A stretch of DNA of 64,000 bases, from assembly GCF_032062135.1 (NCBI RefSeq), contig NC_092866.1, positions 23,363,264-23,427,263 of the forward strand. The letters are read 5' to 3'. Within the stretch, counting starts at the first letter, position 1. Each line of letters opens with the position of its first letter. The stretch comes from Pyxicephalus adspersus. Its lineage: Eukaryota > Chordata > Amphibia > Anura > Pyxicephalidae. The position numbers and the translations under genes are program-made. Positions 36,560 to 48,400 of this stretch are shown piece by piece. The notes below the pieces were generated by a model that saw nothing but the letters and a program-made list of their open reading frames with translations, was not told the origin of the DNA and did not search any database.

Positions 36560-37110
36560 CTTTTGTGTGAGGGCTCAGCCTCAACTTAGATCTGTGCCTG
36601 AAGGATCAAGGGACAATCTGGACCTGTGTCTGGCGGATCAGGGCAAAACTTGGCTCTGTGTCTAAGGGATCAGGGGAAACCTTGGACCTTTGTCTGAGAA
36701 ACCAGGGCACAACAGACTTGTGTCTAAGGAATCAAGGACACTGTGGACCTGGGTCAGAGAGAACAGGGACTACCTTGGATCTGGGTCTAAGGGATCAGGA
36801 GACACCTATGACCTGGTTCTGAGGGATAAGGTACACCTAGGACTTGGGTCTGAGAGACTAGGGTCTACCTTGTACCTTTCTCTTAAGAACACCTTGAACC
36901 ACGACACCTTGGACCTGGGTCTAAGGGATCAGGAGACAACGCAGGCCTGTATCTTTTACATCAGAGGACAACTTGGACCTTTTCAGAGAGATCAGAGGAC
37001 ACCCTAAACTCGTATTCAAGGGATCAGGGGACACTGTAGACCTATGCATTGGGGGATTGGGGGACAACATAGACCTGTGTCTGAGGATTCAGGAGGTAAT
37101 TGGTACATGT
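36560..37110 (+). repeat. Degenerate minisatellite, unit about 33 bp, upstream of BRD7
   Basis: The phrase GGACCTGGGTCTAAGGGATC then AGGGGACACCTT recurs about every 30-40 bases, some fifteen times. Most unit lengths are near 33, giving a 105-codon open frame that is a repeat by-product. It ends about 0.9 kb before the BRD7 start codon. Confidence 0.85.
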
Positions 37111-37269
37111 ATTTGAGCAGTACGGAAAATTTTGGATCAGACACTGTGTCTTATCGGGCCCACCTCAACACAACAACACACCTGAATGAAAACCTCAGCT
37201 CACTATAATTTCCAGGTAAAGTATTGCACTTAGGTCTGAAAGATCCTCATATCACCTCAGTGTCCAATA

Positions 37270-37480
37270 GCACTGTATATGTGTTGTGTATATGTGTTGT
37301 GTATTTGTGTTGTGGTGTATATGGGTTGTGTATATGTGTTGTGGTGTATATGGGTTGTGTATATGTATTGTGGTATATATGTGTTGTGTATATGTGCTGT
37401 GGTATATATGTGTTGTGTATATGTGCTGTTGTGTATGTGTTGTGGTGTATATATGTGTGGTGTATTTGTGTTGTGTGAGG
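37270..37480 (+). repeat. GT-rich tandem array almost lacking C
   Basis: Repeats of TGTATATGTGTTGTGG and variants with unit lengths of about 15-24. Cytosine is almost absent from the plus strand for about 200 bases. It lies about 200 bp before the CpG-rich promoter. Confidence 0.9.
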
Positions 37481-37679
37481 TTCTTTCAGGAAGAATATTT
37501 ACATTGACTAATAATAAACATAATGTCCCCACAGCTGTAATTCCCGCTCACTACTGAACAACACACCATACATAACGCCATCACTCCCTGCATAGTATTT
37601 CAGGCTGACCAATCAAGCTTGCAGATAGAAATGACCTCACATTAGTATCCTAAACTCCACCTCCTTCCCTCCAGGCTGC

Positions 37680-38046
37680 TCGGACTCCAGAGCGCGCATT
37701 GGCCTGTTCTACGCGTGCGTACTATTATTACAGACCTCGGGGCCGCGCGCGGATTGTTGCACGCTCGTAAGGATTTGCACAACATCCTCTCACTATTGTG
37801 CAAAACGACGCCTCGGGTTAGTTCTAATCTCTCCTCCAGCACTACCTCAGTCTGATCGGCAGGGTGCGCGAGAGCAGCAACTTGTTGCCGTGAATTGTTT
37901 GCGACCTGTGCCGGATGCCAGCACCAATGTACGTCTCTATGGTTTCTGCTGTGGAACCGCAACAACAACAAAAGGAATTGTCGGTCCGCCGGCGTGACGT
38001 CATTACGGGAATACGGAAGAAGATTCTGAAAGGAGCTGTGGCCGAT
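37680..38046 (+). promoter_or_regulatory. BRD7: BRD7 CpG-rich promoter and 5' leader
   Basis: CpG density jumps relative to the AT-rich surroundings (AGAGCGCGC, ACGCGTGCG, GGCCGCGCGCGG, GGTGCGCGAG, CCGCCGGCGTGACGTC). No TATA box is seen at a sensible place, as is usual for CpG-island promoters. The exact transcription start cannot be read from sequence. An open frame in phase with BRD7 starts at ATG 37915. Confidence 0.75.
37995..38002. promoter_or_regulatory. Consensus CRE (TGACGTCA)
   Basis: A perfect 8-bp palindromic cAMP-response element, the CREB/ATF site, 45 bp before the BRD7 ATG. An ETS-like ACGGAAG follows at about 38010. Presence is seen; use is inferred. Confidence 0.6.
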
Positions 38047-38128
38047 ATGGGGAAGAAACATAAGAAACACAAGGGCGAAAAGCATGGCTATGAGGGAAAA
38101 GAAGACGTGCGTGTACCGGCGGAAAGTC
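38047..38128 (+). CDS. BRD7: BRD7 coding exon 1
   Basis: 82 nt, starts MGKKHKKHKGEKHGYEG; donor TC|GTGAGT, phase 1. The coding part runs about 11 codons past the point where human exon 1 ends, as I recall it. A weaker in-phase donor (GTGC|GTGTAC, exon end 38110) is possible. Confidence 0.88.
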
Positions 38129-41100
38129 GTGAGTTTCTTGGTGATTTCTAAATGGCATTGGTGAGGGCTCTGGGTTAGGAACTACATGTCCCAGCATGCT
38201 TTGGTGAGCAGCAGAGCTCTTGGTTCAGTAGTAGCAGCTCATTATATTATGGAGGAGAGCAGCAAACTGTTATATGGACATTATGAGGAGCCAACACTTT
38301 CCAGGGGCTCCAAGCTCCCTCCTTCATCAGGGCCATGGCCAAGCAGAATACTGATTAAGATTCACTCAAGTGAAAACCAAGTGTCCCCTACCTGTGTGTG
38401 ACTGCCTTAATTTGTCTACAATAGTCTATATAGGTTACAGTGTATCTATAGAATTATTAAAACACATACCCGTCTATCTGTGTCACGGGAGTTTTCAGTC
38501 CAATTCCTGTCCTGAAGCCATCACAGGAAGTTAGAATAAATCTCCCAAATTAAAGGACTGCTGTCAACAATATGTGATTTTATGATATTGTGCTAAGGAC
38601 AACTCTCAGAAATTTATATCGCAGTATGGTGAATGAGATTATAAGTAAGGAGTCCTGAATTTTTCCAAAAAGTGTATGATATACTCTTTGGCCCTAGTGA
38701 GAACATTTCTTTTTTTCAATATTGTATTTAAAACTAGAAAAAAAAGTTAAGCTGACCTGTATACAGGAACTATATATAAGATTGTGTCATATCTGTTACA
38801 TATTCTGGCTTGGGTGGTCCTGTGAAACACAAAGGTAAAGCGGTCATCAGGCAGCAGGCAATTTCCTGTTATGAAGACCTGTCACAGCTGCTCGTTTTCT
38901 ATTAGCAGGACGGATGGTCACCTCACCACCCCATGTGGTGTTACTGAAGCAGTGCTAACATGAAGGGGTGTGCTTTATTTATGTATTGCCTAACCTAAAT
39001 AATTCACCATTCTAATGCTTTACTTAACCCCTCCTCCTCCTGGATCCAGGAATTGGGGAGTTTTTTTCACCTTCTATTAATATGTCACATCTGCTAAAAT
39101 AAAATTGGGGCAATCTAAACCAGTGGTCGCCAACCTTTTTGGACCTACGGACCACTAAATCCATAGAATCCGGACCGCGCATGCGTTGGGAGCCAGGTGT
39201 CACTCAAAGAGGAAGAAACGTCCCCCAAAGTGATGTTATGATGCCAGAACCAGCCCACTCTCATCGCAGGTCTGAGCCTGTGATGGGAAAGTGGGAAGGT
39301 TAGGTCCATTTGGGGGACATGGTCTGCGGCTCTGGCCAGTACGCCCCCCAGCGGGCTCAGGAGAAGAACTGGGGGGTGCACTGGCCAGAACCTCAGACCA
39401 CCAAAGATTTCTTGCGGTTGACGACCGCTGATTTAAATGATGCGCTTTGCATGAGAAGAGCAAGATTTGGGAATAAATTAAGGTGATTGAACATGAATTT
39501 GAATAGTTGAGGAATCCCTAAAAAATGAAGGGGTCAGGGAACCCTATTTATTTATAGTTAATGAATAGGACAAATTTCAATATAATCTATATATTTACAA
39601 TAATATATTGGTGACCCCTTTATACAAGTGCTATTAAAATGAATGTTGTTTAGCAGGGAAAACACCTCTCAGGGGTCCATATGCAAATCTCACATTCCTG
39701 GACAATGACCTTTGGCTGAATATAATCAAGAAAAGTCAATCTGTGCATTGCTTTAGTAACTAATAAACGTTATATATGTCGGCAGCAGATATCCTGAGTA
39801 CTATGAAGGGGCAGATGGGAAGGGGAGGGGTCCTGAGTTATTTAGGAAAACAAATACATACCCAACTGATAATTTTTATTTTTACAGGCAAAGGAGCACA
39901 AGCAGCAAATGCAGAGAAGAAAAAAGACAAAAGTAAGAATATATTGCTGACAAGTGTAATGAAAATATACAGCATTCTTCATCTAAAACATTGAAATGTA
40001 GAGTTTTATTTTATTTGCAGGCCTTTGGTGCTACACTAAATTCAGATTAGTTGTACTTTATTGTTAACAGACTGTCACTGCTAGGCTTTTTTTTTTAACT
40101 GCAACATGCTTAAAATCGATCTCGGGCATGTGCAGAAGGGGCATTTTCTCCTAAACTGAGGGGAAAGAGATGCCAATCTCATGCATGCACAGTGAAATCT
40201 GCCCTCTTATTTTTACCCTTTACAGCAACTTTGAGCGGTAAAACTGCTCTAAACAGCTTGCAAAATATGAAAACAAGCCTAAACTCAGCGGTCATCATTG
40301 GTTTCTCCTCCTACCAAGAATCTGGGTATTTGCAAGCGATTGGCCATCTTTGGCCTGGTTTTAGTAATAAAATTTGTATGTTCCTCGTTGCCTCACCTTA
40401 TTAGTGAAGTGTTTATCCCATAGTTATATACTTTAGTGTAGAATGGTAACGTCTGTCAAGTTACAAAATGATCAGTGCTTTAATTTTTTCTTGCCTAAAT
40501 AGTGGCTTGTTTTCCTTTCAGAATATGTGGAAAAACCATTAAAACTTGTCTTAAAAGTTGGTACTGGGGAAGTGAAAGAACTGTCCACAGCTCGGGCAGC
40601 AGCTCTGCCACAAGGCTTCCATGAAGACAAGGCAGACCATGACAAACACAGAGACAAGAAGAAGAAGAAAAAGAAGAAAAATGAGAAAACGGTTAGTCCG
40701 GGTGAGGAGAAAAAGAAGAAAAAGGTGTGTATTGATTCACTGCCAGTGTGAAATAAAACTGGTAAAAAGTACATCTCTAGCATAGCATTCTTTAAAACCT
40801 ACTTGATCTTGGATACTCAGGGTACTGAGTCATTCTAACTCCATTTCTTTAGGCAGAACCAAAGTTTCACTTTTAAGAATACACGATAAGACGGGTCTTT
40901 ATTGCAGAAGGGGACAGGTGTTGTTCCTTCTCAATAATCCCTCCTACCTGCCTGATCACTCCATATATCTGGCAGAAAGCCGAGCTGCACATGTGCAGCA
41001 TCAGCCTTGGTTGCCAGGATACCTGACAATAGCAGATTCCCCTGCACATGCTGGGAAAGAATGAAAGGAGGTACATCTCCGACCTAGCCAAACAAGATTG

Positions 41101-42327
41101 CTGAAGATTGTCCTGGACATGTCAAGACGGCAGGGGTTTTGTTTCACTTTAACATGTTGTATATTCATGTTTGTGGACATCAATAGTATGGGTTTTCTCT
41201 TAATACATTGTTTTCTCTAAAAAATGAAACATTCAAATCAAATTATGTGCAATTGGAATAATAAAGTAAATAAATGATTCTCAAATATAGCATGTCTTTT
41301 CATAATACTAATTTCTTCTTCCTAGGATGATAAAAAGAAGAAAGATAAAAGTCAACATGACAGTGACCCAGATAATGAACATTCCCTCCATTCACCACTT
41401 AGACCGGATTTACCAGCAATATCTGATTCTTCCATAGGGAAGCCAGAAGGTAAAGAAGAACCAATAGTATAATACTATGATAAGTACCCATAAAATGTTG
41501 CAAATACTGATTTATTATTACATTTCTGGCAACAGAAGACAATAAAAAATATATGCTGCCCATTGATGATGAGATTATTGGAATGTTTAGATTGACTTAT
41601 GATTTGATATGGATTGGGTAAGTCTGATACTTCTAGACAGATGTTTTCCGTTACTAATTTGTGCTGTTAATTAATAAACACACAAATTGCCATTGGGTAA
41701 TATGATTCACTTAGTCTACACTGAACCTTTATAGATCACTCATTGCCGCTTTAAAATAGTATCTTCTGGATATAAATATTTGATAACAGTAAAGTCTTGT
41801 GTGCTTTGTAAACAGGGACAATTGTGTATTTTCAGTTTGTATACATTTTAGTGTTCAAAGAAAATACTTCTGCTACGACTAATGGCAAGCGTTCAACCCT
41901 ACAGCTATATTCAGAAAAATAAATGAGAATGAAACAGATTACACTGAAGAAGACAACAGACCTTAGTTTTAAAGTATGTGATATATATTTTGTTTTTGCA
42001 TGTAGAAGATCAGACTCCACTGCAAGAGGCATTGAATCAGCTTGTCAGACAGTTGCAAAGGTAAGATGCTGCAAAATACATAGTTGAATTTTTTTTGTTA
42101 TTATTTGTGTAATGAAGTGAATGTAATGAATGTAAGGAAGTGTAATAATTGTATAATGAAGTAATGAAGAAGAATTTTTGCTGCATTATATCATAAATGT
42201 AATGTTTAATGTGAATATATATGGCCAAAAGAAGAGCATAATGTGAATGTCACATTTTCTTCTTTATAAAGAGACAGGTGGCTCTTTCTGATCTTGTGAT
42301 CTTACAGAATCAATTCCTGAATTTAGA

Positions 42328-42413
<86 letters not shown>

Positions 42414-45400
42414 ATCTATATTTTGAGCCAAATGAGCTTTCAAACAGACCACTGTTTCTACAGGAAAGCAATTCAGCATCCTATTTAAACCTTTTAGGAG
42501 TCATTGCTGTCTATACCTAAAGCGGACCTAAACTAAAATTTTTACCCTACATAAAAGGGTAGACAACCCTTTCTATGGGTATGTGCAGTATAAGATCGGG
42601 TGACATAGGAAGAAGGTCAAAGATGGTGGCGGCACTCAAGAACAATGAAGGGATGATACTTGGACAACGTGGGACCCAATCCAGGAGACTTCTGGATGGA
42701 TCGACAGATTTACAAAGGTAAAGGTGAGTGAGTTTTTTTAATTTAGTTCAGTTTACTTCTGCTTTAAATTGTTAATTCATTTCTGGGTTAAAAACTTGGA
42801 ACAGGGTGAAGAAACATTCAACTTTTGTTTTAACAGACAATTCTTGGTCCTGATAATTGGTTCTTCAGGCACACAGAACATATAGTTGCATACTCGTAGC
42901 AGAAGAAAAGATTCCTCTATACCTGGAAATGCAGGTGGAACAGTGTTCAAAGTTTACAATTTATATTATAGGGATTACAATACTGTACCTATAATCTCTA
43001 ATCTTTAAATTTAAAAAAATGAAAAATCTTTCTAAATATTGTATTTCCATTTGAATCTTTATTTTCTTTTTGCAGAAAGGATCCCAGCTCTTTCTTTGCT
43101 TTCCCTGTCACGGACTTTATTGCTCCTGGTTATTCGATGATTATTAAAAACCCAATGGACTTCAGCACAATAAAGGAAAAGATTAGAAACAATGACTATG
43201 ACTCCATTGAAGAGCTAAAGGTATGGAAAAGTCAGGTGGTAGTTTAAAATAAACTAATCTTACACTTAATAAAACTCTTTTCAACACACAAAGTTATTTG
43301 TTTTCTTGTGATTTGACAGAGCCTGTTAATATGGTTGCCCCTTTCAATATTCAGATTAGTTCCCCCTTTTCATCTTAGAGCTAGATTGCATATTTTCCAA
43401 CACTAAAATGACCTAAATCTCTTTAGTAAAGTTTGTGCCCAAGTCATGCTTTATATTTGGGACAAAATATGTTTTAGAGCAGGTGTAACATTTGTTAAAT
43501 GTTTACCAAATATAACATGTTTCCATGTCAACAGTCCTTATAATACTTTCTAAGCTTGTTAAGGGGGTAGGTTAAAAGGAAGGGTATTTAATGAGCGTTG
43601 GGGTTATAAATTCCAGTGCAAATAACGGTTCAGGGGTGAGGTTAGTGCATACTTTTAAATCTATATTTTTAGAGCCAAAATGTTCTTTGCCAAACTTTTG
43701 GCACAGAAACAATCAAGCAGAGTTTAATATGCTATCATATATTTGCAGTAAGTCATAAAATATGGCCTAGCCTTAAAGCCATAAAGGTCTATCTATTATA
43801 GCAAAGCACCATGAGAACCATGCTCATAGTTTCTTAATTGTAAGTAAAGATCTGTTCTGTCAGACACACTACAGTTTACAGTTTGCATCTGTGCTCAGCC
43901 ATTGCTGCTTGTCTCTGGAGGCTGCTGACAGCAGAACAGAGATTACTGCTAACAGATACCCATTTTAGGACACACAAACTGGATTTTATGTTGTCCTGTT
44001 TTTTGCCCCTTTGGTAAAGCACCACAATCACTGTGTACTGACTATAAACTTTTCACAGGAAAACTTCAAGCAAATTTGTCACAATGCCATGATTTACAAC
44101 AAGCCTGGAACCATTTATTTTAAGGCTGCCAAGAAGCTGCTGAACTCAGGAATGAAGATTCTTAGTCAGGTACAAACTTTTCTTTTGTATTGCCAGACCT
44201 GTAAAATAATTTCAGAGTCTCAAAGTTTTCCTAAGCTGTGTGTCTTAGAACTAGATTTAGATATGTGCTGAATAAGTTTATCCTTTAAAAAGGTTATAGA
44301 GATACTTTAATTTAAAAAGGTAAAGTGAACCTTTTCAGTAGCAGTTAAAACTGCAGTAGTATAACTATTATTATAGTTTAACTATTTTGCAGCCAAGGAT
44401 GTGGGGAACATCCTCCACAAGGCTGAATGTAAACAAGTTGTGTGTGTGTGTGGGGGGGGGTCTGTGTTTTCAAAAACCCTGAGCCAAAAGTACATTTTTT
44501 TGTACAATAAAAAAAATGCTTAAAAAACAAAAGGGTATTCTTAGATGCTGCACATGCCTTCTAATGTGTTCTTTTTGGATACATTTTGCTTCATAAAGTT
44601 ATAGACTGGTCTGTTACTAAGCTGAAACCTGTAATGAAGAGAAATGGCCATTGCTGACTTCTACCTGAAAACAATAGGTGACTGACTGCTTTGTTGACCC
44701 AGTGACAAGGATAAAGACAGCAGAGGAAATGTCAGGATTCCTTATCTGCATAGTTTATCCAGATCTATGATTCTAAAGAATAAAAGCAAAACTAAACTCG
44801 CCCTCCCCTCATTTGAGAGTTTGAGCCAACTTTATTATCTAGGTCAGAAAGATAAAACTCCTTCACACTTTTTTTTTTTTTTAGCAGAAAAGACATATCA
44901 TACCTTTTTTGCAGTAGAGTCAAGAAACAAAATCTACACAGCCCTCATGAAGACATCTTGCATCATAGCATTTCTGAAGTAGTTTGGCAGTGACAGCATA
45001 TTTTTGACAACTTTAAGCATGATAAGTGTTGGAGTGGGCAGCCATCAGTTTCCTATATATGTTTGATATTTGTATATCCAAAAAGTAATAATTAGTACCT
45101 AATCCAATTCTTTATTTGGATCATATTTATTCCAGTACTGGAGAAACAGCAATCATTTGGTTATGGTTGTCATCTGTATTTTCCACACAACAAGTCTATA
45201 AAATTGTCTGCATTTGTGTGGACATAGCTGGTACAAGTGCAAACAGGTATAATATAGGAAATTAAGGGGGGTCCTGTAGTGCTGTCAAAACTCTTTTGGT
45301 GTCTTTTGCCAGCATTATTCTTAGATTAGGTTTGTCCCACTATTGGTGTACATTTAGCTATCTAAAGCCAAACCTTTTTTTCCATTTGGGTAGTGTTTTG

Positions 45401-48400
45401 CATTTCTTTCCAGTACTTTGATTCTGGTGACAATGACTATGAGGACAAATGTACTGGGAACACATATAGTAGTAAAACCTACAAAAAAATATTTGGATTT
45501 AGATACATCCTATGGATAACATGGCTTGTTATGAGTATCATGCTTATACATCCTGAGGAAATTATGGTTAAACATATTGTTATCTAATACAGGAAAGAAT
45601 CCAGAGTTTAAAACAGAGTATTGAGTTTATGGCAGATCTTCAGGTGCCTGGGAAGGACAAAGAAAATCCAGATTCTAAGGGAAATGAGAATATGGAGGAT
45701 ACAAAAGAAGAATCAATGGACACTAGTGATTTTACTGCCTTCAAAACACCAGTCAAGGATTTTAAGAGGTATGTGCTTCTAAAATATCATGGTCAATACC
45801 TACGTCCACATTTAACTAAGCAGAAACAATGTTCTCAGGTACCTTGAGAGGTTTAAGCGCTGGTTTATCTTGGAAGATGTATGCTCTCCAGTGCTTTTAG
45901 AGAAGTAGTTAAGATGCCATAAATTATTTATTTTCTTTGGGTCATACAGCATTATGATGACCACATGCTGTTGTTGTCTCTGCTCTCTTCTCTTTAGCAT
46001 TTACAAAAAGAAACCTTGGGCTGAGTGTCTTGTGAATGGCTGGAGAAGGGGGGAAACAGAAACACAAGCACTGTGCTGGGGTCTTTGAGATCTGTGGCAC
46101 TTAGATCTAAGTGGTCCAAATGTGAAGTGGGAGTTGTGCTAACCCTGGGATGTAAACAAACTGGTTTGCAAGTTGTAAAGAAAAAGTGCAATATGGCTTA
46201 AACAGGATCAGGTTAATGTGCCTGGAGTTGGGCCTTAATGTGTAGTACCAGACAAATTAGATTTGTATAAGTCATTTTGATGGTATTTAAAGAAAACATC
46301 TGTATGTGAATTTCTGTATAAAAAGAAAAACAACTTGAATTTCTCTTTTCACAGAAAAGATAAAGATCAGTCAGAAGACAAGCAGAGGGTAAATGATGGA
46401 CTATCTGAAAAAGAGCAGGAACAGATTGACCAAATCATCAAAGATTCTTTTGGTAAATTAACAAAGCGAGCAGCCAACAGTCGGGTCAGTATTAAAATAT
46501 CAGGAGACTATAATGAACCATTTATAATGTATACAATTATTGAACAGCCTAATAAATTACAAAAATGTATTTATTTGTATGACTGTGTCCTTTATACCTA
46601 TTTCAGGAATAAAGTAATTATTATGTTTAAAGTATGAACAAGTCCAACCAGCATCCCCTGTTTAAAAAGGCAGTCATTATTGTACAGGAATCATCTGGTT
46701 ATTTTTAAAAAAATTCTTTTACTTCATTTCCTATCTGATGGATTCAAAAGGAATTGTTCAGCCTACTTCTCTCCATTTGTGTTGTCCTGGATCCCACACT
46801 TTAGCTACTTGCCTTCTGTACTTCATATAGTGAGCCTGATTTATTAAAGCTCTCCAAGCCTGGAGAAGATAGACTGTCATGGGGAACCTGGGTGATGCAG
46901 CAAACCTGGTATTGCTAATGGCTAATTGCTAATATATGGCAAATGTTTTCTTTCCTGGACCAGATCCATGCCAGGTTTGCTGGATCACTCTCATGGTTCT
47001 TCTATGATAGTCTGTCTTCACCTGTCTTAGAAATCTTTAATAATTCTGAGAGAGGCTTTCACAACAGGAATGGGTTGTTTTGATTCTCTACAGTCCTCTG
47101 AGTTTGTGAATCAGCTGCCAACAACAGGACTTTGAGCTAAGAGAACAGTAGAGAGACCTTCCATGCCTCTAATCGGTCACTGCTCACCGAGATTGGCGGA
47201 GACTTTGGACTCCTTTTCCTGGCTCCTAAAGATAGATCTTTGTAATGCTGTCATTAGAGGGTCTAAGAAGAGGACTTACACAGTACAGGGCTAAGATAAT
47301 TAGAAAACAAAAATACCAAAGGACACTACACAAGTCGGAGTTGGAGGTTTGAGGGTACATTTGAGGTATTGGCCTGAGTTCGTCATATATATCAGCCAGC
47401 TGTCTTTTTTTTCTCTGAATGTTGCCAAAACAATAAAATCTAACAAAAAACACAGACAGGGCACCTTTGACTTCAACCCTTATTTTATGAATTGTTTTAC
47501 AGAGTTCTACAGAGAGATGTTTTGCTATTGATATCTGACAGTTAGCTCATAGAGACTATTATCTGAACACATATTTCAAGGTCAGCAATAGTTGATCACC
47601 TGGCTGTATTTTTTCTTGGAGGAATCCCCTTGTGTGGGCTGTAAATGTGTAACCTTTTGTGAAAAACTGATGTAAACTGATAATAATAATAATTGAGGGG
47701 TTCCATGCTCTTTAAAATTTGATTTTGGAATTGCAATATTTGTCACTCTTGGAGAATTTCTCTTAGCCCCCAGCATAGACACAGAAAACAATAAGTATTT
47801 AACTTTCCCATTTCTTTGGAATATGAAGATAAACATGAACTTTGAAGTCCTAAAGTTGAAGCGCATTATTAAAGCACTATGTGCCCTTTAGCACTATTAA
47901 ATGTCATCTATCTTAATTGTGTTTTTAACCTTTCCAAATGAAAGGCATTAATTTTTGACAGTATGTACTATTTTTATTTAGTTGTGATTTACAAATAAAG
48001 ATATTATTCATTACAGCTGGAGTTTGAGAGAAGAAAGCAAGATGGAACTACAACCTTGGCTTTGTTCAACCCTGGGGACACATTATTGGGTATGTAGATG
48101 TCGGAAACAGTGGGGAAGGGGAGGGTAAATCATAAAATAAAGCTAATTACACTTTCTGAACTGGGTTTATTAACTACAGTCCCCTTTCCATACACCACTT
48201 TAGGACTTTGGACTGGAAAGGGGCATGAGCTTTACCTTGTATAGTGCACCTTGAAACAGACCTTACAGTAAAGGTGCAAGTTGGTGTAATATATTAGGGA
48301 AATATGTGTAGGTAGAGAGAAAGAAAGAGGTTTGAGGCTCGTGGTTTTTCATTCAAAAATAACTTTGTGTATTATTTGAAAACATAATACATATACATGT

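Noticed and set aside
36690..37007. 105-codon repeat protein upstream of BRD7
   Set aside because: The frame is a by-product of a minisatellite with units near 33 bp; some units break the period.
37224..37557. Cys/Val-rich frames (MCCVYVLCICVV type) on the plus strand
   Set aside because: Translation of the GT-rich tandem array in different frames.
1..37600. NKD1 exons on the minus strand, expected from synteny
   Set aside because: No recognisable NKD1 segment was found; it probably lies further left.
45393..45587. Extra BRD7 exon in intron 6 (open frame with DSGDNDYEDK)
   Set aside because: No acceptor/donor pair keeps the frame, and exon 6 joins exon 7 directly in agreement with the family.
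16026..46900. CRISPR-like set of palindromic repeats
   Set aside because: The repeats are dispersed foldback transposons at irregular distances of kilobases in vertebrate DNA, with no spacer-repeat periodicity.
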